A stretch of DNA of 7,173 bases from DATKZB01 sp035528235. Lineage in GTDB: Bacteria > Planctomycetota > Phycisphaerae > FEN-1346. Positions 1-6,617 of the stretch are shown one piece after another. The notes beneath the pieces are model-generated. The model saw only the letters and a program-made list of their open reading frames with translations. It was not told where the DNA came from and ran no database searches. The first letter of the stretch is position 1, and each line of letters opens with the position of its first letter. The stretch lies in contig DATKZB010000073.1 of assembly GCA_035528235.1 (NCBI GenBank), positions 1 through 7,173 on the forward strand. The letters run 5' to 3'. Made by a program: the position numbers and the translations under genes.

Positions 1-407
1 CCCTTGGCGTGGCTGTCCGCGCCGAAGTGCTCGGCGAAGATGATGCGCTCAGACTTCTGCACGTATTGGCGGAAACGGTCGTCGCCGTATTTCAGCGCGT
101 GCGTTGCCATGTCCGCCTTGGGCCACACAATATGATTCAGCACCTCGAACCGCTCGCCGACCCTGCACTCCACACGCGCCGCCATCTTCGGCGACGCGAA
201 CAGGTAGAGCGACCCATTCGGCCTGAGCACCCGCGCGAACGCCTCGCACACGCGGTCCAGCCACGCCAGGAACTGCGCGGGCCTCTCCCACTGCCGGTCC
301 CACCAGTCGCCCTTGACCTTGAAATAGGGCGGGTCGGCAATGATGAGGTCCACGCTGTCCGCGTCGAGCGTGGGGAGTATGTCGAGACAATCGCCGCAGT
401 GGATCAC
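1..407 (-). CDS. DNA N-6-adenine methyltransferase, beta-type, N-terminal part (3' end beyond window)
   Basis: Only the first 135 residues are in the window; the gene continues past the left edge. The start is a GTG at 405-407, whose GTGA overlaps the stop of the 83-residue gene upstream, a standard coupled start. The protein opens with IHCGDCLDIL, and the catalytic motif DPPY follows at residues 25-28, then a long amphipathic stretch, LRPNGSLYLFASP (61-73) and a conserved block near 120-135 containing ERIIFAEHFGAD. Having the catalytic motif first, with the SAM-binding FxGxG motif expected later, is the beta-class order of the N-4/N-6 methylase family (CcrM-like). The IIFAEH(Y/F)GAD block is familiar from solitary methylases of phages and prophages. 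It would methylate adenine in double-stranded DNA, either as defence against host restriction or as a regulatory mark. No restriction endonuclease is visible nearby. The target site cannot be read because the recognition and SAM-binding regions are missing. Confidence 0.9.
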   Translation of the reverse strand, partial: MIHCGDCLDILPTLDADSVDLIIADPPYFKVKGDWWDRQWERPAQFLAWLDRVCEAFARVLRPNGSLYLFASPKMAARVECRVGERFEVLNHIVWPKADMATHALKYGDDRFRQYVQKSERIIFAEHFGADSHAK

Positions 408-655
408 AGTAGAAACCTCGCCAGCGCCCCGCCGACCGCGCCCGAGGCCGCCGCGACGCCGAATAGCACGCCAGCCACTTTCGCCTTGAAGACGTTCAGC
501 GCCTGCCCGTAGGGGCATGACGGCACGTGGACCTCCTTCACATACGTTTTCACGGCCTCCTGTGCCGCGAGCTTGATGGCCCCGTTCTGCGCGCGGGCGA
601 TGGCGTCATTGATGATGGTTTGCAGGGCCTCAAAGTCGTGCGTCGTGAGCGCCAT
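404..655 (-). CDS. Small protein with one C-terminal membrane segment, function unknown
   Basis: This 83-residue protein starts at an ATG preceded by an AAGGGAA purine run, so a ribosome site lies inside the end of the comA-like gene, which it overlaps by 26 bases in another frame. Its stop overlaps the GTG start of the DNA methylase by 4 bases. Residues 1-42 look helical and soluble, alternating hydrophobic and charged positions. A short SCPYG motif sits at 46-50, and residues about 57-80 form a Gly/Ala-rich hydrophobic helix with a basic flank (KAK before, R80 near the end). There is no signal peptide. The architecture resembles small phage membrane proteins of the XhlA or one-TM holin type, but I recognise no family. 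It could equally be a membrane anchor for the cassette. Codon use matches the neighbours, so it is probably a real gene. Confidence 0.75.
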   Translation of the reverse strand: MALTTHDFEALQTIINDAIARAQNGAIKLAAQEAVKTYVKEVHVPSCPYGQALNVFKAKVAGVLFGVAAASGAVGGALARFLL

Positions 656-1352
656 CCAGTTCCCTTTCCAGCGTTTCAGCCCGAAGCCCCAGGCGCAGGG
701 TGGCCAGGGGCAATACGTCGTCCGGTGCGATGTTGCCCAGGCCCACGTCTCTGCCGAATCGTCGCATCAGAGCCACCTGCTGTGCCTTGTGCGGCGCCTC
801 GAACACCACCCGCCCGCCGAAAGATGCCAAAGCGTCCAGCACGTCGTCCCGCAGGGTGCCCGTCTGTTCGTAGAGCCCGACGTTGCCGGCCTCGCGGCCC
901 TCGCAGACGACGAGGTCCGCGCCGCTGGCCAGGTCGTACTCGACACGCTGCGCCCATTCGTCGGGTGTGTAGCGTCGCGTCGGGTCTTTCTTGCCGACCT
1001 CGGCGAACACGTACAGGCCCCGTGACTTGGCCGCCCCTATCGCGTCCCGCTTGGCTTGCAGGCTCAGGTGGATCACGCCGTCAGAGATCTCCAGGGCCGG
1101 CACTCTCAGACGGCGGAGCCAGTTCAGATAGGCCACATACTGATTGCGCATCCAGTGCCACTCAAACAGCGTCCCGCCGCAGAAGGTCGGGATGCCGTGG
1201 AAGCGGTAGAGCCACAGGCGGCTCTCCAGCAGCGCGTCTACCTCGGCAATGCCCCAGCCGATCTTGGCGTGGGTAATGTGCTTGCCCGCACTTTCCAGCA
1301 AGTCGCGCAGAACGACGGGCGGCAGGCCCTTGTCGAGCATTACGGTAGTCAT
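630..1352 (-). CDS. comA: Phosphosulfolactate synthase (ComA family)
   Basis: The 240-residue product shows the ComA (phosphosulfolactate synthase) motifs in order: LDKGL (6-10), KIGWG (30-34), GGTLFE (59-64), EISDG (88-92), EVGKKDP (118-124), EGREAGNVG (151-159), FEAPHKAQQ (184-192), LGNI (205-208) and RLGLRAET (220-227). Family members catalyse Michael addition of sulfite to phosphoenolpyruvate, giving (2R)-phospho-3-sulfolactate, a cytosolic Mg-dependent TIM-barrel reaction. It is the first step of PEP-dependent coenzyme M synthesis in methanogens and also occurs in bacterial sulfolactate formation. The start is an ATG overlapping the ATP-grasp stop (ATGA), with a GAGGGGGGA purine run just upstream. 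An in-frame stop lies five codons upstream, so the short N-terminus is real: the roughly ten residues usually found before the DKG motif, including a KPR-type motif, are absent. Length otherwise fits the family (about 250). No ComB phosphatase or ComC dehydrogenase is in the window. The family call is very secure; activity and the use of the product are inferred. Confidence 0.93.
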   Translation of the reverse strand: MTTVMLDKGLPPVVLRDLLESAGKHITHAKIGWGIAEVDALLESRLWLYRFHGIPTFCGGTLFEWHWMRNQYVAYLNWLRRLRVPALEISDGVIHLSLQAKRDAIGAAKSRGLYVFAEVGKKDPTRRYTPDEWAQRVEYDLASGADLVVCEGREAGNVGLYEQTGTLRDDVLDALASFGGRVVFEAPHKAQQVALMRRFGRDVGLGNIAPDDVLPLATLRLGLRAETLERELDGAHDARL

Positions 1353-2308
1353 GGTCCCCCCTCAATCACTGGCGGCTGGTCCACGCGACGGAGCAGCCTG
1401 ACGCCGTGTCGCTGTCGCGTCTCGTGCAGGGGCCGCCCGTACTCCACCATGTCGAGCCACAGGGCCGGCAGGTTGACGCCGGCGGCCTCGTACAGCCGGG
1501 GGCGGCCCGACAGCCTCGGGTTGATCTCCGTCACGCACGGGGCGTTGTGCGCGTCGCATTTCAGGTCCACGCCGAACAGCCCGTGTGGCGTGCCCGGCAG
1601 GGCCACGACCGCCCAGGATGCCGCGTGGCAGGCGTCAGGGCGTTCCACCGTGGTCATGGCCGACACGTCGCCCGTGACCGCCGCCACATGCCCGCAGATA
1701 TAGCCGTCGCGGCGGGCGCAGGCAGACGCCACGCACTCGCCACGCCACCACAGCATATTGACCGTCAGGTTCTCGCCGGGCAGGTAGTCGTGGAGAACCC
1801 ACGCCGACACGTCCGGATTGAGCGATACCCAGGCGGCCACGTCCGCGCCCGATGCGCACCGCCGCGCCGCGCGCCCCCCGGCCCCCTCGCACGGCCGTAC
1901 CCACCACGGCCCGCCCCGAAAGTGAAACGGGTCGTGCCGCCACAGGTACGTTCGCGGGAACTGCGCCGCCTCGCGGCATGTCTGATATGTGGCATACTTG
2001 TCGAGCGTCACGGCCACGGCGACGCGGTGCGGGATCGGCGTATGGACGAGGGCGTCGGCAACGGCAAGCTCCGCTACCTCGGCGTCCGGGCAGGCGAAGA
2101 CGTGATCGACCGGCAGCGCGCGGACCGCATCGACAAAGCCGGGGTCGTGGGCCTTGGGCAGCCGCCGCGTCTCGTGACAGCCACGCGCCGCGAACAGCAG
2201 GCCGGTCGGGTCCGCGTCGCAGCCGACGACCTCGTGCCCCGCCGCCGCGAGGCAATGGGCCACGTCAAAGCCCATGCTGCCGCCCGCCCCCGTCACGGCT
2301 ACCCTCAT
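1349..2308 (-). CDS. ATP-grasp ligase, carbamoyl-phosphate-synthase-like (CarB/PylC type)
   Basis: The 319-residue protein begins with a pre-ATP-grasp Rossmann strand, MRVAVTGAGGSMG, with an acidic residue ending the second strand (GCDAD, 29-33). The ATP-grasp core follows: LDKYATYQ (102-109), the nucleotide loop WVRPCEGAGGRA (136-147, matching the VRPS-xxLGGRA form of CarB), the hinge and ribose region HDYLPGENLTVN (173-184), and metal-binding FGVDLK (245-250) with EINPR (261-265). ATP-grasp enzymes activate a carboxylate as an acyl phosphate and pass it to an amine, thiol or similar nucleophile. I chose the ATG at 2306-2308, which forms an ATGA overlap with the upstream glycosyltransferase. 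The frame stays open for 42 more codons upstream, but these are Arg/Pro/Gly-rich antisense-like residues inside that gene. The substrate cannot be read. Lying between a glycosyltransferase and comA, it could attach a carboxylic acid, perhaps sulfolactate, to an amino sugar or other amine. Confidence 0.88.
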   Translation of the reverse strand: MRVAVTGAGGSMGFDVAHCLAAAGHEVVGCDADPTGLLFAARGCHETRRLPKAHDPGFVDAVRALPVDHVFACPDAEVAELAVADALVHTPIPHRVAVAVTLDKYATYQTCREAAQFPRTYLWRHDPFHFRGGPWWVRPCEGAGGRAARRCASGADVAAWVSLNPDVSAWVLHDYLPGENLTVNMLWWRGECVASACARRDGYICGHVAAVTGDVSAMTTVERPDACHAASWAVVALPGTPHGLFGVDLKCDAHNAPCVTEINPRLSGRPRLYEAAGVNLPALWLDMVEYGRPLHETRQRHGVRLLRRVDQPPVIEGGP

Positions 2309-3300
2309 AGGAGCTTTTCCTTGCGCATCAGGGCCAGCACCTCGGCCGTGCGGACTTGCCAGTTGTGGTTCGCGCGGACGTGTGCCTGACCTTGTCGCGC
2401 CACGCGCTCGCGGTCGTCGGGATGCCCGAGCCAATAGCGAATCCGCTCCGCCGCGTCGTTGGCATCGTCAGGCCGAAACACGTCGCAATGAACGCCTGGC
2501 TGGAAGAAGTCCGCGAAGCCCGGCGTGTTCTCGTGCAGTAGGAACCCGCCGCACGCCATGACGTTCACCGCCCGCGTGCTCCAGCCGCCCCAACACCACG
2601 ACTTCTGGGACGCCCCGATGAGAATCTTCGCCGACCGGCACGCCCGCGCGAAATCCACGCCGCAGACGGGGTCGCGTGCGTCGATGCCGGCCGCCTTCCA
2701 CTCGCGCGGCGAGATGGACCAGACGCCCAGGTCGAACCCCCCGGCCAGGGTGTCGAGTAGGCGGTTGCGGTTCCCGTAGATGTGCCCGCGTGCCACGCCG
2801 CTTTGCCGCTTGCCGATGAATCCCACATCGCACCGCCACGGGTCCACCGGCTCGGCGCTCGGCGGGCAATAGTCCAGGTCGCAGGCATATTGCATGTAGC
2901 GAAACCGCGTGCGGGCGGCGGCCTCGTAGCGCGGCAGCATGGTGCCTTCCGGCAGCAGCACCATGTCGAAATCGCGGGCCACCTTCCAGAACCAGCCCTC
3001 GTTCGGCCTCGGCATGGCCGGGGTAATGTGGAAGCCGTCGCAATGCCAGTAGACTTGGGGGCACTTGTACCGCCGCTTAATCCGCATCAGGTCGGTGCGC
3101 TGGATCATCGTGGGACGCACGCGCTTGTTCCAGACCACCAGATCAAAGGGCTCGTTCGGCCGGTGGTCCGGCGAGAAGACGTAGACGGTATGGTGTCCGT
3201 TCGCACGGAAGCCCTTGACGATATGCCGCTCGTCCCACTCGCGGCTGTCGGGCCAGTTGCCCATGTGCGTAATGCCGTGGCCGATGTAGAGTATGTTCAC
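2305..3300 (-). CDS. GT-B glycosyltransferase, CgeB-like
   Basis: The 331-residue protein starts at a GTG whose GTGA overlaps the methyltransferase stop. NILYIGHGI is a typical first strand of a GT-B N-terminal Rossmann domain. The N-terminal half (about 1-150) carries a helical region and VYWHCDGFH (83-91). The C-terminal half begins with DVGFIGKR (158-165) and carries WSTRAVNVMACGGFLLHENTPGF (240-262, interrupted here only by description), then FFQPGVHCDVF and a terminal helix pair as in the CgeB-like glycosyl transferase family 1 domain. It would transfer a sugar from a nucleotide donor in the cytosol; donor and acceptor are unknown. The place where many relatives have the first Glu of the EX7E element appears to hold Asn (N246). 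The Shine-Dalgarno-like GGGGGAG lies only two bases from the GTG, so translation probably depends on coupling. Its own stop overlaps the ATP-grasp start. Confidence 0.87.
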   Translation of the reverse strand: MNILYIGHGITHMGNWPDSREWDERHIVKGFRANGHHTVYVFSPDHRPNEPFDLVVWNKRVRPTMIQRTDLMRIKRRYKCPQVYWHCDGFHITPAMPRPNEGWFWKVARDFDMVLLPEGTMLPRYEAAARTRFRYMQYACDLDYCPPSAEPVDPWRCDVGFIGKRQSGVARGHIYGNRNRLLDTLAGGFDLGVWSISPREWKAAGIDARDPVCGVDFARACRSAKILIGASQKSWCWGGWSTRAVNVMACGGFLLHENTPGFADFFQPGVHCDVFRPDDANDAAERIRYWLGHPDDRERVARQGQAHVRANHNWQVRTAEVLALMRKEKLL

Positions 3301-3992
3301 CGCTCCCCCACAATGCCGATCTCCGCGCCGTGGTTGGGCACCGCCTCGCCGGCGCGGGTCAAGATGTCGATCATCTCCTCATCGCACTGTTCCTCGATCT
3401 GGGCGTTCGGCAGGGGCTTGAAGAAATAGCCGACCTGTTCCAGAATGCGAAACCCAGCCAACGTCACACATTGCCGCAGCGCGAACGGGGTAAGGACGCG
3501 GCGATGGCCGATGACGCGATCGCCCTTGTCAAGATCCGTCGCGTGCGCCAGGAGGCCCATCGCTACGCCCAGCAGGCGGTGAAAGCTGTAGGCGTTCGGC
3601 ACCGTGGCGATGATCCTCCCGTGCGGCAGCAACCACTCGCGGGCGGACACGAGGAACGCCACCGGATCGGGCAGGTGTTCGAGGACGTGGGCCAGGACGA
3701 GGTTCTGATACCGCTTGCCCGGCGAGAAGGTGTCTAGTTCGGCACACCAGACGGTATCGTACAATCCCGTCTTGCGAGCCACCTCGCAGGCGGCCGGCGA
3801 GGCGTCCACGCCGTCCAGGGCGAACGGCCAGCGCCAATAAGACTTGGCCGGGATGCCACGCCCGCACCCCACGTCCAGCGTATCACCGGGCAGAAGCCAC
3901 GGGCGGGCGAATGCGCCGCGCATGCGCGATAGGTAGACATTCAAGCCGATACCCATGCGGGCCTGCTGTTCATCTCGCGTCGTGTCCGTCAT
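3297..3992 (-). CDS. Class I SAM-dependent methyltransferase (polysaccharide-type)
   Basis: The 231-residue protein has a class I SAM fold. Motif I is LDVGCGRG (39-46), the acidic end of strand 2 is LDGVDAS (59-65), motif IV is LVLAHVLEHLPDP (98-110), and the post-catalytic strand gives GRIIATVPNAYS (125-136). GHRRVLTPFALRQ (162-174) and the following AGFRILEQVGYF are typical of small-molecule and O-antigen methyltransferases that act on sugars or sugar-linked intermediates. I place the start at ATG 3990-3992, after a GGGGGGCTG purine run. The frame extends 14 codons further to a GTG at 4034, but that extension is rich in Arg/Gly and lies inside the upstream glycosyltransferase. With the chosen start it overlaps the 881-residue gene by 23 bases, and its stop overlaps the next GTG start by 4. 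Expected role: O- or N-methylation of a glycan, perhaps capping. The substrate is unknown. Confidence 0.85.
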   Translation of the reverse strand: MTDTTRDEQQARMGIGLNVYLSRMRGAFARPWLLPGDTLDVGCGRGIPAKSYWRWPFALDGVDASPAACEVARKTGLYDTVWCAELDTFSPGKRYQNLVLAHVLEHLPDPVAFLVSAREWLLPHGRIIATVPNAYSFHRLLGVAMGLLAHATDLDKGDRVIGHRRVLTPFALRQCVTLAGFRILEQVGYFFKPLPNAQIEEQCDEEMIDILTRAGEAVPNHGAEIGIVGER

Positions 3993-6615
3993 GGTAGACA
4001 GCCCCCCGCACCGTGGCCGCACTACGCGGTCCACAATGATGCACGAACTTCTCGCCCTGCACGCCGCTCAGGATGCCTCGCCACAGGCCCAGGGCGCTGG
4101 TCTGCTGCGAGAGGGGCGTGTCTGTGGCATAGGGCCGCGGGTACGCCCACCGGCGCGCCACGGCCATCGGCGTCAGGCGGCAGGCGCCGGGCACGGCCAG
4201 CTTCCGCGCGGTACCGGGCGCCGCCAGGAATACGTCATCGCCGGCCTTGTAGGTTTCTGACCACTCCCAGCGCGCGGAGAAGGGCTCGCGGTTGACCTGC
4301 CAGATGTAGTCCAGGCCCAACGTGCCCAACTCGCGCGGGCACTTCTCAAAGGCCGCCAACATCGCCGCCAGAAACCCGTCGGGCACTTCGATGTCATCGT
4401 CCAGCTCCAGCAGGTATTCGCCGCGGCACTGTTGCAGGATCTGCGGCAGCGCGCGCTTTCCGATGTTCTCATGGTGCAGGCAAAGCGTGTCGCCGTCCCG
4501 CTCCAGTTCCCGCAGGAACTCCGGCGTGCCGTCGGCTGAGCCGTTGTCCCAGAACAGCCGCTCGACGCGGTCGTGCCCCAGGCGTTCCAGCGCGGCCGGC
4601 AGCCAGCGGCGGGTGGTGGCGAGCCGCCCGCAGGTCAGCACCACCACGGAGACGAGCGGCGTGATCGTCGGGGCCTTGCGTTGCGTGCTCATGTGCGGGT
4701 AGTGCGTCGCCGTCAGGCCGGGCGCGACCATGTGGACCCAGCCGGCGTCGTGCAACTGCGCCCCGGCGTCCACGTCGCAGCGGATCAGGGGCCGGCACGC
4801 GGACCAGTCCACGCGGGCAAGGGCGTGGTAGCGCCACAGGGTCGCGGCGAAACAGTTATACGGCTTGCGTCCGTCGGCCTCGATAACCCGCAGCAATCCG
4901 GCGTCAGCCGGCACGGTACGGCGTGCAATATCGACCGAGCTGGGGAAGTTCCGCCGCCCGCGTTCGTCCACCGTCTCCAGCGAGAGGCTGGCCACGTCAG
5001 CGGGCAGGCCCCGCAGGAGGGATTCCGCGTTGCGTAGCGTGTGCCGATCGACCAACACATCGGACTCTATCGTCCAGACCAGGTCGCCGGCCGCGTGGTC
5101 CAGCGCCTCGCCCATGAGCCGATTCATGCGGGGCGGCTCGCCGTCGCGCACGGTGACGTATCGCACGTTGTTCGACTTACACCAGCCGTTAAAGCCGGCA
5201 ACGCCCTTATCGGTCGCGGCGATGACGGGGCCGTCCACAGCCTGCACCGTAGCGAGCAGGCTCCGCTTGCCCACGTCCCCGACCGCCTCGTTGGCGGCGT
5301 AGATGGTCGTGATGGCCGACCGGCCCGGCGTGGGCAGCAGGCGGCGCACCAGCGCCTCGACCTTGCCGGGCTGCTCGCACTCCGGCGCGGTCAGTTGGCG
5401 CGACATCATCAGGGCCAGGAAGTCGCGGCAGCGTTCGGCGTTCGGCGCCGGCGGAAGCGTGAACTTGCTCGCCGCCCGCTCGGCCTGCTCGTGCGTGACG
5501 CCGTTGTCGCTGAACCAGCCGCGCCCCAGGGTGACGATGGGCGTGCCCAACGCCATGGCCTGGTATTGCATCGTGCTGTTGACCGTGACGATGCAGGCGG
5601 CATGCTTCAGGAGCCACGCGCTGACGAGGTGATTGTCCAGGCCGCCCATGCGCGGCAGGATCCGCCCGCCGGTGATGACGCCCTTGGCCGGCAGCTCGCC
5701 CGGATACTCGAACGGGTGCGGCTTGGCGACGCAGTATAGGCCCAACTCGCGGCAGCGGGCGGCGACGGCATCCACCAGCGGCTTGGGCTTCGGCTTGCCG
5801 CAGCCGTCGAACCGCAGCACGGCGTCGTTGGACTTCTGCAAGATCAGGAAGGCGAACCGCGCGGGCAGGTCGGCCAGGCCGTACTTGCGGAGCAGGGCGG
5901 GCGGGCACTGGTCGGCGCGTTGGGCCAGGGCCGCGCGCAGGGCGTCCACCTTGGGGTGGGCCGCCTCGATGGCCTCGCGCTCGGTCGGGCTGGCAAGGAA
6001 CGCATCCAGGTTGCCGACGATAGAGGATTCGGCATTGTCGCCGGCCGGATCGAAGATGCTGACGCCGTAGTGCTCCTGCCCGGCGGCGACGCCGAAGTCC
6101 ACGATCAGTGTGGCGACGTTGTACCGCTGGCAGGCCCGGCCGACCTGGCCGGCGAACTGGCACTTGCCCGGCTTGTGCTGCTCATAGAACCGCTGTTGCG
6201 TCACCAGCAGTTGCGGGCGTAGCCGCCGGATCGCCTCGATGCAGGTGTCCTTCCAGTCCGGCTCGCCGCCCCGGCGTAGCCGCGTGACCTCCCAGCCCAG
6301 CGCCTCCAAGGAATCCGCGAAGCCGTCCACCATCTTCTTGCCGGGCCAGTTCAGCACAATGGCCCGCCAGTGGCCGACGCGGAAGTGGCCCGTGCCGGCG
6401 ACGGCCCCGGTCGTGTCGATCCGCCCGTCGCAGGCGGCGGCCTCGATGTACTTGGCGCACTCGCACGGCCGGACCATCGTGTCCAGCAGCGAGCAGGCCC
6501 GGCGCCCGTCCAGCTCGTGGGCCGCGTACTTGCACGGCGGGAACGCGCTGGGCTCGGCCTGCCGTTTCCGTTTCCGTTCCCGTTCGCGCTCCGCTAACGC
6601 TACCAGGGTTGCCAC
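3970..6615 (-). CDS. Multidomain glycosyltransferase: Cys cluster + capsule-synthesis-like module + two GT-A modules
   Basis: The 881-residue protein starts at GTG 6613-6615 behind a strong AGGGAGAGGGAG purine run; no ATG lies in frame before residue 47. After a charged ERERERKRKR leader comes a cysteine cluster (C28, C41, C51, C53, C62) suggestive of metal binding. Residues about 80-430 resemble capsule polysaccharide synthases of the KpsC/KpsS type: KPHP (298-301), GGLDNHL (324-330), VNSTMQYQAMALGTPIVTLG (345-364). Residues about 433-640 form a GT-2-like GT-A domain (N498-RLMGEAL, WTIESDVLVD 514-523), with ESD in place of DxD. Residues about 653-862 form a second, more canonical GT-2 domain (VSVVVLT 655-661, DNGSADGTPEF 690-700, LELDDDIEVPD 736-746). 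There are no membrane helices, so it should act at the cytosolic face. It probably adds two or three sugars successively to one acceptor. A fused gene rather than a misread junction is supported by one frame being open throughout with uniform codon use. Donors are unknown. Confidence 0.88.
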   Translation of the reverse strand: MATLVALAERERERKRKRQAEPSAFPPCKYAAHELDGRRACSLLDTMVRPCECAKYIEAAACDGRIDTTGAVAGTGHFRVGHWRAIVLNWPGKKMVDGFADSLEALGWEVTRLRRGGEPDWKDTCIEAIRRLRPQLLVTQQRFYEQHKPGKCQFAGQVGRACQRYNVATLIVDFGVAAGQEHYGVSIFDPAGDNAESSIVGNLDAFLASPTEREAIEAAHPKVDALRAALAQRADQCPPALLRKYGLADLPARFAFLILQKSNDAVLRFDGCGKPKPKPLVDAVAARCRELGLYCVAKPHPFEYPGELPAKGVITGGRILPRMGGLDNHLVSAWLLKHAACIVTVNSTMQYQAMALGTPIVTLGRGWFSDNGVTHEQAERAASKFTLPPAPNAERCRDFLALMMSRQLTAPECEQPGKVEALVRRLLPTPGRSAITTIYAANEAVGDVGKRSLLATVQAVDGPVIAATDKGVAGFNGWCKSNNVRYVTVRDGEPPRMNRLMGEALDHAAGDLVWTIESDVLVDRHTLRNAESLLRGLPADVASLSLETVDERGRRNFPSSVDIARRTVPADAGLLRVIEADGRKPYNCFAATLWRYHALARVDWSACRPLIRCDVDAGAQLHDAGWVHMVAPGLTATHYPHMSTQRKAPTITPLVSVVVLTCGRLATTRRWLPAALERLGHDRVERLFWDNGSADGTPEFLRELERDGDTLCLHHENIGKRALPQILQQCRGEYLLELDDDIEVPDGFLAAMLAAFEKCPRELGTLGLDYIWQVNREPFSARWEWSETYKAGDDVFLAAPGTARKLAVPGACRLTPMAVARRWAYPRPYATDTPLSQQTSALGLWRGILSGVQGEKFVHHCGPRSAATVRGAVYHDGHDAR

Positions 6616-6617
6616 GA

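Noticed and set aside
527..1276. 249-codon plus-strand frame opposite comA
   Set aside because: Arg/Pro-rich and without motifs, while the opposite strand encodes a full set of ComA motifs.
1406..2389. 327-codon open frame on the plus strand
   Set aside because: It lies opposite the ATP-grasp gene, has the Arg/Pro/Gly/His-rich composition of an antisense frame in GC-rich DNA, and shows no recognisable motif.
2309..2434. 42-codon N-terminal extension of the ATP-grasp gene
   Set aside because: Composition is Arg/Gly/Pro-rich, it overlaps the transferase gene, and the ATGA start at 2308 begins exactly at the Rossmann strand.
3993..4034. 14-codon N-terminal extension of the SAM methyltransferase from a GTG
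   Set aside because: It lies wholly inside the upstream transferase gene and the ATG at 3992 has a better purine-rich leader.
5207..6163. 318-codon minus-strand frame inside the large glycosyltransferase
   Set aside because: It is an out-of-frame shadow with Arg/Pro-heavy composition; the overlapping frame carries capsule-synthase motifs.
6555..6600. Short repeated GTTTCCGTTTCC-like run as a possible iteron or regulatory repeat
   Set aside because: It is a few copies only and is explained as the coding sequence for the charged ERERERKRKR leader.
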